Counted from the first letter of the stretch, positions 5,853-14,174 are shown. The stretch is DNA of 18,412 bases from Candidatus Saccharimonadota bacterium (GCA_030536095.1 JAUNQQ010000008.1:1-18412); one strand, 5' to 3'. A program made the numbers and translations. Notes: generated by a model not told the origin, from the letters alone.

Positions 5853-6300
5853 CACCCAGTCTCGCCCGAATTAATATCTCTTTTGCTCTTTTCTTCTTAA
5901 TTCCCCTTGAACACAAATACTTCACCGCTCTCTCATCCACCCTCCCTACCGTCGTTCCATGCCTTCCCGTCGCCTCCTTCTCCGCACTTAAAATTATCGG
6001 TCGCGAAATATTCCGTCCCCGCCCCACTATCAACACCTCATCCTTCACCACTCCAAAACTCCCCCTCGCTCCGCGCAAAAATTCTACACTCATATTAAGT
6101 TCCTTCTCGCCCTCCACTACTCCCGCCGCCAACATCTCCACTTCCACCTCCGGCGCCGCCACTATAACTCTATAATCCACCTCTAATTTCTCCCCCTTCG
6201 CCACCCAATATTTTACCCGAATTTTTACTTTTACCCCCGTCTCTGTAATTCGCCAAACTTTCCGCTCTATACCTCTCTCTAAGAATTTCTCGACTTTCAT
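5848..6300 (-). CDS. sufD: miniature SufD-like Fe-S assembly protein
   Basis: 150 residues, against roughly 400-450 for ordinary SufD. The conserved C-terminal block is clear: GRHGTTVGRVDERAVKYLCS (112-131), then R-G and a basic helix. It aligns with the SufD/SufB ending C-S-H-G-A-T-x-G-x-L-D-x-x-x-x-F-Y-L-x-x-R-G. His114 matches the SufD histidine implicated in cluster assembly at the SufB-SufD interface (E. coli His360), while the preceding Cys-Ser is Gly-Arg here. The rest looks like a shortened beta-helix of hydrophobic/charged strands. The start overlaps the sufB stop as ATGA, so translation is coupled and the reading frame is intentional rather than a fragment. It probably forms a reduced SufBD pair on SufC. 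Assignment rests on context and the C-terminal motif. Confidence 0.78.
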   Translation of the reverse strand: MKVEKFLERGIERKVWRITETGVKVKIRVKYWVAKGEKLEVDYRVIVAAPEVEVEMLAAGVVEGEKELNMSVEFLRGARGSFGVVKDEVLIVGRGRNISRPIILSAEKEATGRHGTTVGRVDERAVKYLCSRGIKKKRAKEILIRARLGV

Positions 6301-7613
6301 TCCATCTCCATCCGAATTAAATTATTCATTTCCATCGCATACTCCACTGGCAGCTCCTTCGACACTCGATCCACAAATCCCCTCACCACCATCTCCCGCG
6401 CTCGTTTTTCCGAAATTCCCCGCGTCTTAAGATATAAAATCGCTTCCTCCGATATTTTTCCCACACTCGCCTCATACCCTACTTCCGCCTCCGCCTCATC
6501 CACTTTTACCTCTGGTACTGCATCCGCATCTGACTGAGAGTCCAAAATCACCGATTTACAATCTGCAAAACTCTTCGCCCCCCTCGCTCCACGAGCAACT
6601 TTCACTAAGCTTCGCGTCATCGCCCGCCCACCATTCTGTGACAAACTCCGTGCATCAATCACCGAACAAGTATTTTTCGCTAGATGAATAACTTTTGCCC
6701 CCGTATCCAACTCCTGCCCCTCGCCCGCAAATGTCACCCCTGTATATTCCATCCTCGCTCCCTCGCCCGCCAAAATCGCACAGGGGTAAAGCATTGATAC
6801 TTTCGATCCAAAACTCCCCGTCACCCACTCGATCACCCCATTTTCCTCCACTAGCGCCCGTTTTGTGTTCAGGTTGTACACATTTTTTGACCAGCTCTCC
6901 ACCGTCGAATATTTCAATCGCGCATTTTTCCTAACATATAACTCCACGCATCCCGCATGTAGATTTGCTACCGACAATTTTGGCGCCGAACACCCCTCAA
7001 TAAAATACAAGTCACTCCCCTCATCCACAATAATCAGCGTATGCTCAAACTGCCCCATTTTCGCCGCATTCATTCGATAATAACTCTGTAGAGGAATTTC
7101 CACACTAACTCCACGCGGCACATAAATAAACGAACCACCGCTCCACACCGCCGCGTGTAACGCCGAAAACTTATGCTCAGTAATAGAAACCGCCTTCATA
7201 AAATGCCCTCGCACTACTTCCCCCCATTTTTTATCCCTCACCGCCTCCTCTAATGGCAAATACACCACTCCGCTCTTCTCCATTCGTTTTTTAAGATTAT
7301 GATAAACATATTCCGAATCAACCTGCGCCCCCACCCCCGCCAAGCCTTCTCTCTCCGCCTGCGGAATCCCCAATTTCTCAAATGTCTCCCGAATTTCCTC
7401 CGGCACCTCTTCCCAACTACTCCTCATCTCCGTCTCTGGTTCCACATAAGTCCGAATTTCCGCCAGATTTAATCCGCTTAAATCTGGCCCATATCCCGGT
7501 TCCGAAATCCGAAAATATTCCCGCATTGCCGACAACCGTAATTTCAGCATCCATTCCGGCTCTCGCTTCCGCGCCGAAATTTTCCTCACAATCTCTTCCG
7601 ATAACCCCTTCAC
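6297..7613 (-). CDS. sufB: Fe-S cluster assembly protein SufB
   Basis: 438 residues with a GTG start two bases after the sufC stop. The core has the SufB hallmarks: YGPDLSGL (41-48), HNLKKRMEKSGVVYLPLEEA near 104-123, GGSFIYVPRGVSVEIPLQSY, FIEGCSAP, then the beta-helix. Near the end are the Cys352 segment FADCKSVILDSQ and the tail KISEEAILYLKTRGISEKRA. SufB is the scaffold on which the nascent cluster is built with SufC ATPase and SufD. Cys352 lies at the position of the essential E. coli Cys405, counted from the C-terminus. In the following H-E-A-T region the usual histidine appears replaced by Tyr (GYEASVGKI). The protein is somewhat shorter than E. coli SufB (495 residues). Confidence 0.95.
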   Translation of the reverse strand: MKGLSEEIVRKISARKREPEWMLKLRLSAMREYFRISEPGYGPDLSGLNLAEIRTYVEPETEMRSSWEEVPEEIRETFEKLGIPQAEREGLAGVGAQVDSEYVYHNLKKRMEKSGVVYLPLEEAVRDKKWGEVVRGHFMKAVSITEHKFSALHAAVWSGGSFIYVPRGVSVEIPLQSYYRMNAAKMGQFEHTLIIVDEGSDLYFIEGCSAPKLSVANLHAGCVELYVRKNARLKYSTVESWSKNVYNLNTKRALVEENGVIEWVTGSFGSKVSMLYPCAILAGEGARMEYTGVTFAGEGQELDTGAKVIHLAKNTCSVIDARSLSQNGGRAMTRSLVKVARGARGAKSFADCKSVILDSQSDADAVPEVKVDEAEAEVGYEASVGKISEEAILYLKTRGISEKRAREMVVRGFVDRVSKELPVEYAMEMNNLIRMEME

Positions 7614-7615
7614 TC

Positions 7616-8329
7616 TTAAAATCCCCGCTTCTCTACTTCTGAAATTATCTCCTCTCCCCCTTCCCGGACAATTCTTCCTCCATCCACAATCACCACCCGC
7701 GAAACTTTCAGCTTCTCCAAAATCCGCATATTATGCGTAATAATCACATATCCCACCCCAGTTTTTCTCTGAAATTCTGCAAGCACTTCCGACATTTTCC
7801 TCGCCGCTTCCATATCTAATCCACTATCAATTTCATCCAAAATTGCCACCTTTGGCTCTAACGCCATCATCTGCAAAATCTCATTCCGTTTTCTCTCTCC
7901 ACCACTCGCCCCCACATTCACCTCTTTCCCCGCCCAAAAAATCTCCGCCCCAACCATCTCTGTCGCCTTCGCCAATTTCTCCTCAATCTCCTTCCGCCCC
8001 ACTCTTTTCCCCGCCTTTTCCTCTAGCGCCGCCCACAGCATCTCTTTCATACTTACCCCCGGAATTTCCACCGGCGCCTGATAAGACATAAAAATCCCCG
8101 CCCTCGCCCGCGCATCTACTTCCATCTCGCTAATACTCTTCCCATCCAGAAAAACCCCCCCTTCCCCCTCGAGCGTTCCCATAATCCTCCCCGCAATCGT
8201 CGATTTTCCCGCCCCATTCTTCCCCAAAATCACCACCGTTTCCCCCCTCTCTATCGCAAAATCCACTCCGTGCAAAATTTCCCTCCCCTCCGCCACATAT
8301 TTCACCCCTTTCACCTCTAATAATTTCAT
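7616..8329 (-). CDS. sufC: Fe-S assembly ATPase SufC
   Basis: 237 residues, an ABC-type ATPase. Walker A is GKNGAGKST (36-44), the Q-loop is SYQAPVEIPG (82-91, typical of SufC), the signature is SGGERKRNE (142-150), Walker B is VAILDEIDSGLD (161-172), and the switch histidine is His199 in IITHN. SufC drives conformational changes of the SufB-SufD pair during cluster assembly in the cytosol. It is first of five genes in the order C-B-D-S-U, spaced by a few bases or overlapping until sufU. The start is supported by an extended -10 box exactly six bases upstream of the ATG, so the operon mRNA is predicted to be leaderless. Confidence 0.97.
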   Translation of the reverse strand: MKLLEVKGVKYVAEGREILHGVDFAIERGETVVILGKNGAGKSTIAGRIMGTLEGEGGVFLDGKSISEMEVDARARAGIFMSYQAPVEIPGVSMKEMLWAALEEKAGKRVGRKEIEEKLAKATEMVGAEIFWAGKEVNVGASGGERKRNEILQMMALEPKVAILDEIDSGLDMEAARKMSEVLAEFQRKTGVGYVIITHNMRILEKLKVSRVVIVDGGRIVREGGEEIISEVEKRGF

Positions 8330-8335
8330 ACCCCC

Positions 8336-8344
8336 ATTATATCA
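8336..8344 (-). promoter_or_regulatory. suf operon promoter, leaderless
   Basis: TGATATAAT on the minus strand (8344-8336): an extended -10 followed by six G-rich bases and the sufC ATG. The -35 match is poor, as expected for an extended -10 promoter. Confidence 0.65.
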
Positions 8345-8356
8345 CACCCGTAATTC

Positions 8357-8484
8357 AGAAAAACGATTTCTAGCGCTGAAGTTCAAGGAGACGGCGAGGA
8401 GCGGAAGGGGGTTGGGCTTAAACGCCCTACCCCCTGAGCACCGGAACCGTCGACGCAGAAATTCACGCTAGAAATCGTTTTTCT
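8357..8484. repeat. 128-bp long inverted-repeat element
   Basis: A 19-bp arm, AGAAAAACGATTTCTAGCG (8357-8375), is repeated exactly in inverse orientation at 8466-8484. Inside are further pairings: TGAA/TTCA (after a bulged C), GACGG (8390-8394)/CCGTC (8447-8451), and a strong central hairpin of 12-base arms (8406-8417 and 8424-8435, one T-T mismatch) around a TTAAAC loop. The right arm contains the stop codon and last codons of the large surface-protein gene. T5 runs follow the stem on both strands. I see no transposase and no clear target duplication. It may be a miniature inverted-repeat element, a structured 3' RNA, or an oversized terminator. Confidence 0.7.
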
Positions 8485-11400
8485 TCCACCGTCCCCACCA
8501 ATTCCATATTAGCATCCCAAGCAATCCAATAATTATCGCCTCAATCGTCTCCCACGATAGCCGATCCATCAGCCTTATCTTGCACCTTCCACCACAATCC
8601 CCACCTTCCGAATTTACGCCTAACACCGGCACATCTGTATCATCAATCATCTCATCATCCGTCCTTTCATTCACATTTCCGCCAGTATAACCATAATAAG
8701 CATAACCACTCCAATCATTTGCTTCTCGCCGCACTGGCTCCGTCACCACATTATCCCGCAGTCCATTATCAACTACCACTAGCGTTATCTCTGGAATTTC
8801 CGGCTCAACCACCGCAGGAATTTCTGGTTCTAGTTCCGGCTCTGACTCCACATAAATTTCCCTAAATCTCACCACAATCTCATGATTCTCCCTGACATCC
8901 GAGAAATTATAATTCTCTCCCAAAGCCTCCACGCTAATTCCATCCACCGTCACCTCCGCCAGTTCATATCCTTCATTTGGCGAAAACTCAACCAGATAAT
9001 CCTCCCCAAACTCAACTTCTCCGCCCTCTGTAATCACCCCATTCTCCACTTCCGTCTGAATATTAAACACCTTCTTCTTATATCGCACTATAATCTCATG
9101 ATTATCTCGCACATCCTCAAAGACATACTCATCTCCCGAAATCTCCACTCTAGAACCATCCACCATCACTTCCGCAAGCTCATACCCCTCGTTCGGATTA
9201 AACCTCACAGTATAATCATCCCCATATTCCACCGTTCCGCCATCGCTAATCTCCCCATTCACCACCTCTGTTTCTACCGTAAACACCTTCTTCTCATATC
9301 TCACCACAATCTCATGATTCTCCCTGACATCCTCAAATATATACTCGTCCGTAGCTTCGTCCAAAACCCCATCAACCAACACTTCCACTAATTCATACCC
9401 CTCATTCGGCGAAAACTCAACCAGATAATCATTTCCATAATCCACTACGCCACTTTCCGTAATTGCCCCACCAATTGCTTCCGTCCTCACTCCAAATTTC
9501 TTAATCACATATTTTACGAGAATATCATGATCTTCCCGAATATTTTGGAACGAATAGCTCGTCTCTGTTCCCAAAAGCTCAATTTCGCTCCCATCCACCA
9601 AAATCTCCGAAAGTCTATACCCCTCATTCGGCGAAAACTCAACTGTATAATCTCCGTCATATTCCACCGTCCCGCCGTCCGAAATCTCTCCATTAAGAAC
9701 TCCCGTAGAAACCGTGTGAACAATTTTTTTATACACCACTTTTATCTTATGATTCCCCGTTATATCCGAAAACTCATATCTATTTCCTACGACTTCTACC
9801 GAAATTCCATCCACCATCACTTCGGCAAGCTCATACCCCTCATTCGGATTAAATGTTACCGTATAATCATCCCCATATTCCACTGTTCCACCATCACTAA
9901 TTTCCCCATTCACCACCTCTGTCTCTATGTTAAATACCTTCTTCTCATACCGCACCACAATCTCGTGATTTTCCTGAACATCATCAAAAGTATAACTATC
10001 TTCCGAAACCTCAACCCTGACTCCATCCACTAGTACTTCCACCAATTCATACCCCTCATTCGGATTAAATGTTACCGTATAATCATCCCCATATTCCACC
10101 GTTCCGCCATCGCTAATTTCCCCACCAATCACCTCTGTTGAAATCTCATATTCTTTCACTTTATACTCAACATAAATCTCATGCTCCCCGTCCGCCACAA
10201 AAGTATATTCCTCCGGATAATCTTCAATAGAAACTTCCTCCCCATCTACCACAATTTTTACCAGCTCATATTTCTCTGACTCCGGCCGATATGAAACCGT
10301 ATATTCATCTCCATATTCTACTGTCGCCCCCTCTGTAATCTCCCCGCCGACCACTTCCGTCTCCACCGGAAAACTCTTCTTCTTATAATAAACCTTAATA
10401 TCATGATCTTCTAGCGCCTCGTCTGTATAAAATTTGTACTCAGACGGATACTCTGTTATTGATACATTTTCACCATCCACCACTACTCGTGAAAGCTCAT
10501 AGCCCTCTTCCGGCTCATATTTTATTGTCGTTTCATTCCCCGCCCGAATCCCATAAAATCCTTGTTCAGTCGTAATACCAGAAGTCGTCTTTCCTGGCGT
10601 CCTCATATGCTCATCCGTCGACTCCGCCGTAATCTTCCCGTGCTCCACCGTCGTCGTTACTCCCGCTGCAATCTTCGCAAATGTTCCATAATAATGTTCA
10701 TCACTCGTAATCAGTGTCACCGTATACTCCGCCTCCTCCGTACAATCCGGATCCTCAAACCACCCTGAAAACTCATAATTATCCGCGTCTTCCCCATCCC
10801 ATTCCGCTTCCGTCAACGTATAAGTCCCATATTCCGCAATCTGCTTTGACGTCGTCTCACTTTCCCCATCCGGATAATTCACCGTATAATAAAATGTTAC
10901 ACTCGAAAATCCGATATTTGCGTGTCTCGTCGAACTTGTCTCATACATAATCACCATCGGTCTCTCCACGTTCCCCTCAACTTGTACCCAAATCTGCGAT
11001 GCCGTATCCGAATCAGTTGTTGCCTCTGTCCCCAACCATTTATTGTTCCCACTATAAGAAAGTTTTGTTCGCGCCATTACCCACGCCCCCGCATACCCTT
11101 GCACAATTTGATACCCCTCACTCGCATCCAAATCCGAAAAATGCATAATCCCCTTAAATTCTACTTCCACCGGATTTGCTGTCTTCAATGTCCCCTTCTT
11201 ATAAATATGAAATTCTCGATAAACTTTTGCCGCTCCCCCTACATATATATAATATGCCGAAACATCTTGCGTCGACCCAATTTTTCTCTGCCAATAACTC
11301 GATCGCGAACTACTATCCAACCAGACATACTCCCGCACATCATATTCCACCCCATCTATTACCGCTCCACCATAAATATCTATATAAGCATTATCATCTT

Positions 11401-11686
11401 TTGCCTTATTCGTTCCGGTAAAATTTCCGTTACTTCCCGAAACGCTCGACCCTACACTATAACCATCAGCATAATACCGTAAATATCCCGCCGAATATTC
11501 CTCCGCAAACGCATCCCTCGTATATGTTTTTTCTATACTCGTATCCACATTTCTCGTTGTCGCCGAAGCTCTCCCTACTATCCCCCCAAAAGCACTCGAC
11601 AACATCAACACTAGTGCCAAAACTCCACTCACTATCCGTCGGCACAATCCCCGACTTTCCTTGCGAATATTTACTCTTTTTTTCAT
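8468..11686 (-). CDS. secreted membrane-anchored repeat protein (adhesin-like)
   Basis: 1072 residues. A long signal peptide with basic N-terminus and hydrophobic core (about 17-38) ends at A-S-A-T near 42. A unique domain with many Tyr and Ser residues follows (45-260), then an InlB/Flg_new-type repeat with FYYTVNYPDG and F-S-G-W-F (265-340). Next come about eight tandem repeats of roughly 72 residues (345-945) with the consensus NGEISDGGTVEYGDDYTV, then F-x-P-N-E-G-Y-E-L-x-E-V-x-V-D-G and a final ENHEIVVRYEKKVF; the first is the most divergent and has an insertion. This resembles the bacterial repeat family PF18998. A Pro/Glu linker, a Cys pair (CGGRC), one transmembrane helix (TIEAIIIGLLGMLIWNWW) and a basic tail close the protein, so it should sit outside the cell on a C-terminal membrane anchor. 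No LPxTG is present. The final residues come from the inverted repeat at 8466-8484. A role in attachment to the host cell is plausible but unproven. Confidence 0.85.
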   Translation of the reverse strand: MKKRVNIRKESRGLCRRIVSGVLALVLMLSSAFGGIVGRASATTRNVDTSIEKTYTRDAFAEEYSAGYLRYYADGYSVGSSVSGSNGNFTGTNKAKDDNAYIDIYGGAVIDGVEYDVREYVWLDSSSRSSYWQRKIGSTQDVSAYYIYVGGAAKVYREFHIYKKGTLKTANPVEVEFKGIMHFSDLDASEGYQIVQGYAGAWVMARTKLSYSGNNKWLGTEATTDSDTASQIWVQVEGNVERPMVIMYETSSTRHANIGFSSVTFYYTVNYPDGESETTSKQIAEYGTYTLTEAEWDGEDADNYEFSGWFEDPDCTEEAEYTVTLITSDEHYYGTFAKIAAGVTTTVEHGKITAESTDEHMRTPGKTTSGITTEQGFYGIRAGNETTIKYEPEEGYELSRVVVDGENVSITEYPSEYKFYTDEALEDHDIKVYYKKKSFPVETEVVGGEITEGATVEYGDEYTVSYRPESEKYELVKIVVDGEEVSIEDYPEEYTFVADGEHEIYVEYKVKEYEISTEVIGGEISDGGTVEYGDDYTVTFNPNEGYELVEVLVDGVRVEVSEDSYTFDDVQENHEIVVRYEKKVFNIETEVVNGEISDGGTVEYGDDYTVTFNPNEGYELAEVMVDGISVEVVGNRYEFSDITGNHKIKVVYKKIVHTVSTGVLNGEISDGGTVEYDGDYTVEFSPNEGYRLSEILVDGSEIELLGTETSYSFQNIREDHDILVKYVIKKFGVRTEAIGGAITESGVVDYGNDYLVEFSPNEGYELVEVLVDGVLDEATDEYIFEDVRENHEIVVRYEKKVFTVETEVVNGEISDGGTVEYGDDYTVRFNPNEGYELAEVMVDGSRVEISGDEYVFEDVRDNHEIIVRYKKKVFNIQTEVENGVITEGGEVEFGEDYLVEFSPNEGYELAEVTVDGISVEALGENYNFSDVRENHEIVVRFREIYVESEPELEPEIPAVVEPEIPEITLVVVDNGLRDNVVTEPVRREANDWSGYAYYGYTGGNVNERTDDEMIDDTDVPVLGVNSEGGDCGGRCKIRLMDRLSWETIEAIIIGLLGMLIWNWWGRWKKNDF

Positions 11687-11723
11687 TTTAATTTTTGTTT
11701 TTCTATTTAGCCTTTACCATTTC

Positions 11724-11751
11724 ATTATATCCCAACTAAATATTTTAGCAA
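11724..11751 (-). promoter_or_regulatory. promoter of the repeat surface protein
   Basis: TTGCTA (11751-11746) and TATAAT (11729-11724) on the minus strand with a 16-base spacer. The leader is about 30 bases, A-rich, and has no clear Shine-Dalgarno. Confidence 0.55.
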
Positions 11752-11781
11752 CCCTTTTTTTGAATTTTCCCCCCGTTCCGC

Positions 11782-11850
11782 CTGAATAATTTTATTATTG
11801 CTAATGTTTTATTTTCATACTTTTTCTGAATAACTTTGTTATTACTAATG
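11782..11850. repeat. pair of 25-bp direct repeats
   Basis: Two 25-bp copies (11782-11806 and 11826-11850) begin CTGAATAA and end CTAATG, differ at three internal positions, and have a start-to-start distance of 44 bp. Each has an inner AATAA...TTATT dyad. A partial third copy (TTGAATAAATT) occurs near 11871. Between genes with no other known function. Confidence 0.55.
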
Positions 11851-11895
11851 CTTCCTCCCCTACCGTCTTTTTGAATAAATTTTTTATACAAAATT

Positions 11896-11920
11896 CCCCG
11901 CTCTCGCGGGGGATTTCTTT
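11896..11920. terminator. terminator after the 216-residue protein gene
   Basis: CCCCGC (11896-11901), TCTC loop, GCGGGG (11906-11911). On the minus strand it is followed by a T-containing A/T-rich stretch. It sits just beyond the stop at 11932. Confidence 0.6.
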
Positions 11921-11931
11921 CACTTCAATCC

Positions 11932-12582
11932 TTAGAACTTAGAATAGTTTTCCTTATTCTTCAGAATTTCCGCCAATTTATCTGCTGAATCCTTCTCAAT
12001 TTTTTGTTCAGTCGCATCCGTACTGATCACTGCCTGAGCGTGACTATAATAATAATCATACTCGCCATCCTCATAGACTTTCTCGCCGCTGGCCGCCCCA
12101 CCCTTCACTACTCTGCTAATCGCACCTAAGCCATCAAACTGATCAAAGTACTTCGGATTCTCTACGCTCGCTCCACTCATCACCGCATTAAAATACACTC
12201 CGATATCGCTACGATACGCATACGACATTTTCCCAAATGCCCCTTCCGGAACATGAATCTTAATTCCCCATTCTCCAATATAGACATAATCGGAATCCGC
12301 AATTAGAAGATCTTTCTCCGCTGCATCCGTCGGCACAATACACCCCTCCGCCTCATCAGGCGGACAATCTACAACATTCGCTGTTGGCATCGGCGTTTTT
12401 CCTTTATCCGCCGAAGTTTCCATCTTCTTATTTAGTTCTTGGAACTGCATAACCCCATATACGCCTACTGCTAATCCCGCCGCCGCAACCAGCATCGCCA
12501 CTACCGCGACCGTAATCGAAACGCTTTTCATGCACTTAACGCGCTCAGGTAAACTTTGTTTTCCGTTTATTCCCTCACCCAT
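11932..12582 (-). CDS. single-pass membrane-anchored extracytoplasmic protein of unknown function
   Basis: 216 residues. A short basic N-terminus precedes one hydrophobic helix at about 20-45 (SVSITVAVVAMLVAAAGLAV), then an M-Q-F-Q-E-L-N-K-K juxtamembrane segment and a polar linker with two cysteines (DCPPDEAEGC, perhaps a disulfide). The C-terminal globular part contains EWGIKIHVPEGAFGKMSYAY and ends in a charged helix. There is no cleavage site, so it is probably a type II anchored surface protein. I do not recognise a family. The architecture resembles small anchored proteins common in Saccharibacteria. The start is supported by purine-rich AGGA/AAGGA sequence about five bases upstream of the ATG. 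Confidence 0.75.
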   Translation of the reverse strand: MGEGINGKQSLPERVKCMKSVSITVAVVAMLVAAAGLAVGVYGVMQFQELNKKMETSADKGKTPMPTANVVDCPPDEAEGCIVPTDAAEKDLLIADSDYVYIGEWGIKIHVPEGAFGKMSYAYRSDIGVYFNAVMSGASVENPKYFDQFDGLGAISRVVKGGAASGEKVYEDGEYDYYYSHAQAVISTDATEQKIEKDSADKLAEILKNKENYSKF

Positions 12583-12618
12583 TTTTTCCTTTCCTTACTT
12601 TAATTTATGTCTATCACG

Positions 12619-12627
12619 ATTATACCA
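12619..12627 (-). promoter_or_regulatory. extended -10 promoter of the 216-residue protein gene
   Basis: TGGTATAAT on the minus strand (12627-12619). Predicted start leaves a leader of about 30 bases that includes the AAGGAAAGGA ribosome-binding stretch. Diverges from the promoter at 12655-12663. Confidence 0.6.
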
Positions 12628-12654
12628 CAAAATCTTCCATTGCCATACTTTTTA

Positions 12655-12663
12655 TGCTAAAAT
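12655..12663 (+). promoter_or_regulatory. promoter of the CHAP-like gene, leaderless
   Basis: TGC then TAAAAT (12658-12663), six bases before the ATG at 12670. No ribosome binding site is possible. Confidence 0.6.
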
Positions 12664-12669
12664 AATAAT

Positions 12670-14163
12670 ATGACACGGAGGTTAGATTTTAATATTTTTT
12701 CGCTTGGTGCTATTGCGCTAGGTATAACTATTATTGTTTCACTTTTTGCCGGTATTGCCGCCCATAATCCCCCTTCTTCTGATTCGCCCTATTCTCTCAA
12801 TCTCGAAAGATCCTCCTCTGGCTCTTATCTTAATCTCCTCGTCGCCGAGTCCGAAGAAGACACTTCTCTAAAAATTCACACTGATAACTATACTGCGCCA
12901 ACTACTCCAGCCCCAGTTGTCCCTCCTCAGTCTGAATCCGCCCCAGAATCCCCCCGAGCTTCTTCCATAACTATCCGGCCTTCCTCCCTTCCTAAGACAC
13001 CCGAAGCCTCAGAACCCTCTCCTGCTCCTGAATCCACTATTGAGCCATCTCCTTCTCCCGAATCAGATTCTACTCTCAACGCTGAGGCGCTCATCTCCGA
13101 ATTCAATTCTCTTGACGAAAAAATCTCTACTCTGCTCGACCAGCTAAACGCCGAACTTGATCGTCTCTACCCCGAAAAAATCATCTATCAACCCGAGCTC
13201 GATGTTCTCTATCCCGCCCTCTCCGAACTTTCCCAGCTTATTACTCGTGAATCCGACTTCCTCGCTGACTATTCCGACGAACTCCCCGATTTTTATCATA
13301 AGCGTCACGAATCCAATCTTTCCGCCTTCTCCGCCCTTCGCGACCGTCTCGACTATCTCCTAAAAAACCTTAAGCCTCTTTCCGAAGATATTAATACCTA
13401 TTCTTACGCTTCCCTCTGTAAAACGCTCATTGACTCCGCTGATTCATCTACCTCCGAACCATCCGCCAGCCCAGTCCCTTCCGATTCTCAGGAAGACTCC
13501 GAATTATCCAGCGAACCAACTGCTGAGCCTTCCCCTACAGAACCTTCTGAAGAACTTTCTCCTTCCGATTCGTCAACCACTCCCGATTCCGCCGAATCCG
13601 AGCAGACAAACATCCCTCTTGACGGTTTCGACCTCCCAATTTGTTCCTCCGCCAGCTACGTCGCCGAAAAAGCTTCCGATTTTTACTCACTCACATTCTC
13701 TAACTGGGGTAGCCCCGAATCTTGGCATGAATTTGCCGCCTCTCTCGGCTACGCTGTCGATAATTCCCCCTCTGCTCACTCCATCGGTATCGATTTATCC
13801 GGCAGCTCGCCTCACTTCATTTGGGTAGAAAGCCTCTCCAGCCCCTCCGCTACTCCCATTGCTGCTACTCCTACCTCCTCTCCAGTTCTTACTCCCTCTC
13901 CTGACTCTTCATCTACCCCATCTCCAACCGCCTCCGCTCTCCCTGTTGATCCTGTCCTAATTAACCTTTCCGAGTATGACAATATTCTTACTCCTCTCAA
14001 TTTCTCCTACCGCACCAATATCTCTGCCTCATCCTACATCTTCATTCACCTCGACCAGCCCGCTCCTTCCAATAACTCAACTTCCCCAGAAGAATCGCCA
14101 GATACTACTCAGGAAGATTCTCCGGTTTCTAATTTGCCCGAACCAGACAATTCATCCAACTAA
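12670..14163 (+). CDS. Pro/Ser-rich surface protein with coiled coil and CHAP-like domain
   Basis: 497 residues. A transmembrane/signal-anchor segment lies at about 10-30 (FNIFSLGAIALGITIIVSLF), then a Pro/Ser/Glu-rich linker (to about 135) and a helical, probably coiled-coil region at about 138-255 (LISEFNSLDEKISTLLDQLN and following). A second low-complexity linker leads to a domain I read as CHAP-like (318 to about 480): SYVAEKASDFYSLTFSNWGS, W-H-E-F-A-A-S-L-G-Y-A-V-D-N, then PHFIWVES and, after a Pro/Ser insertion, a final N-L-S-E-Y-D...SYIFIH. Helical region plus CHAP is the layout of PcsB-like peptidoglycan hydrolases. His382 is kept, but the position expected for the catalytic Cys (C-x-x-Y-V-A) is Ser327; the nearest cysteine is Cys325. 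It may be inactive or use a shifted residue. The family call is from motif resemblance only. Confidence 0.7.
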   Translation: MTRRLDFNIFSLGAIALGITIIVSLFAGIAAHNPPSSDSPYSLNLERSSSGSYLNLLVAESEEDTSLKIHTDNYTAPTTPAPVVPPQSESAPESPRASSITIRPSSLPKTPEASEPSPAPESTIEPSPSPESDSTLNAEALISEFNSLDEKISTLLDQLNAELDRLYPEKIIYQPELDVLYPALSELSQLITRESDFLADYSDELPDFYHKRHESNLSAFSALRDRLDYLLKNLKPLSEDINTYSYASLCKTLIDSADSSTSEPSASPVPSDSQEDSELSSEPTAEPSPTEPSEELSPSDSSTTPDSAESEQTNIPLDGFDLPICSSASYVAEKASDFYSLTFSNWGSPESWHEFAASLGYAVDNSPSAHSIGIDLSGSSPHFIWVESLSSPSATPIAATPTSSPVLTPSPDSSSTPSPTASALPVDPVLINLSEYDNILTPLNFSYRTNISASSYIFIHLDQPAPSNNSTSPEESPDTTQEDSPVSNLPEPDNSSN

Positions 14164-14174
14164 TAATTCCACAT

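Noticed and set aside
8357..8484. SRP RNA, tmRNA or 6S RNA
   Set aside because: The conserved SRP apical GGAA/asymmetric-loop sequence and the tmRNA tRNA-like ends are not present. The structure is dominated by perfect inverted arms.
8882..11482. Several plus-strand open frames opposite the repeat protein gene
   Set aside because: They are shadows created by the repetitive, C/T-rich antisense strand. They have no start signals and no recognisable domains.
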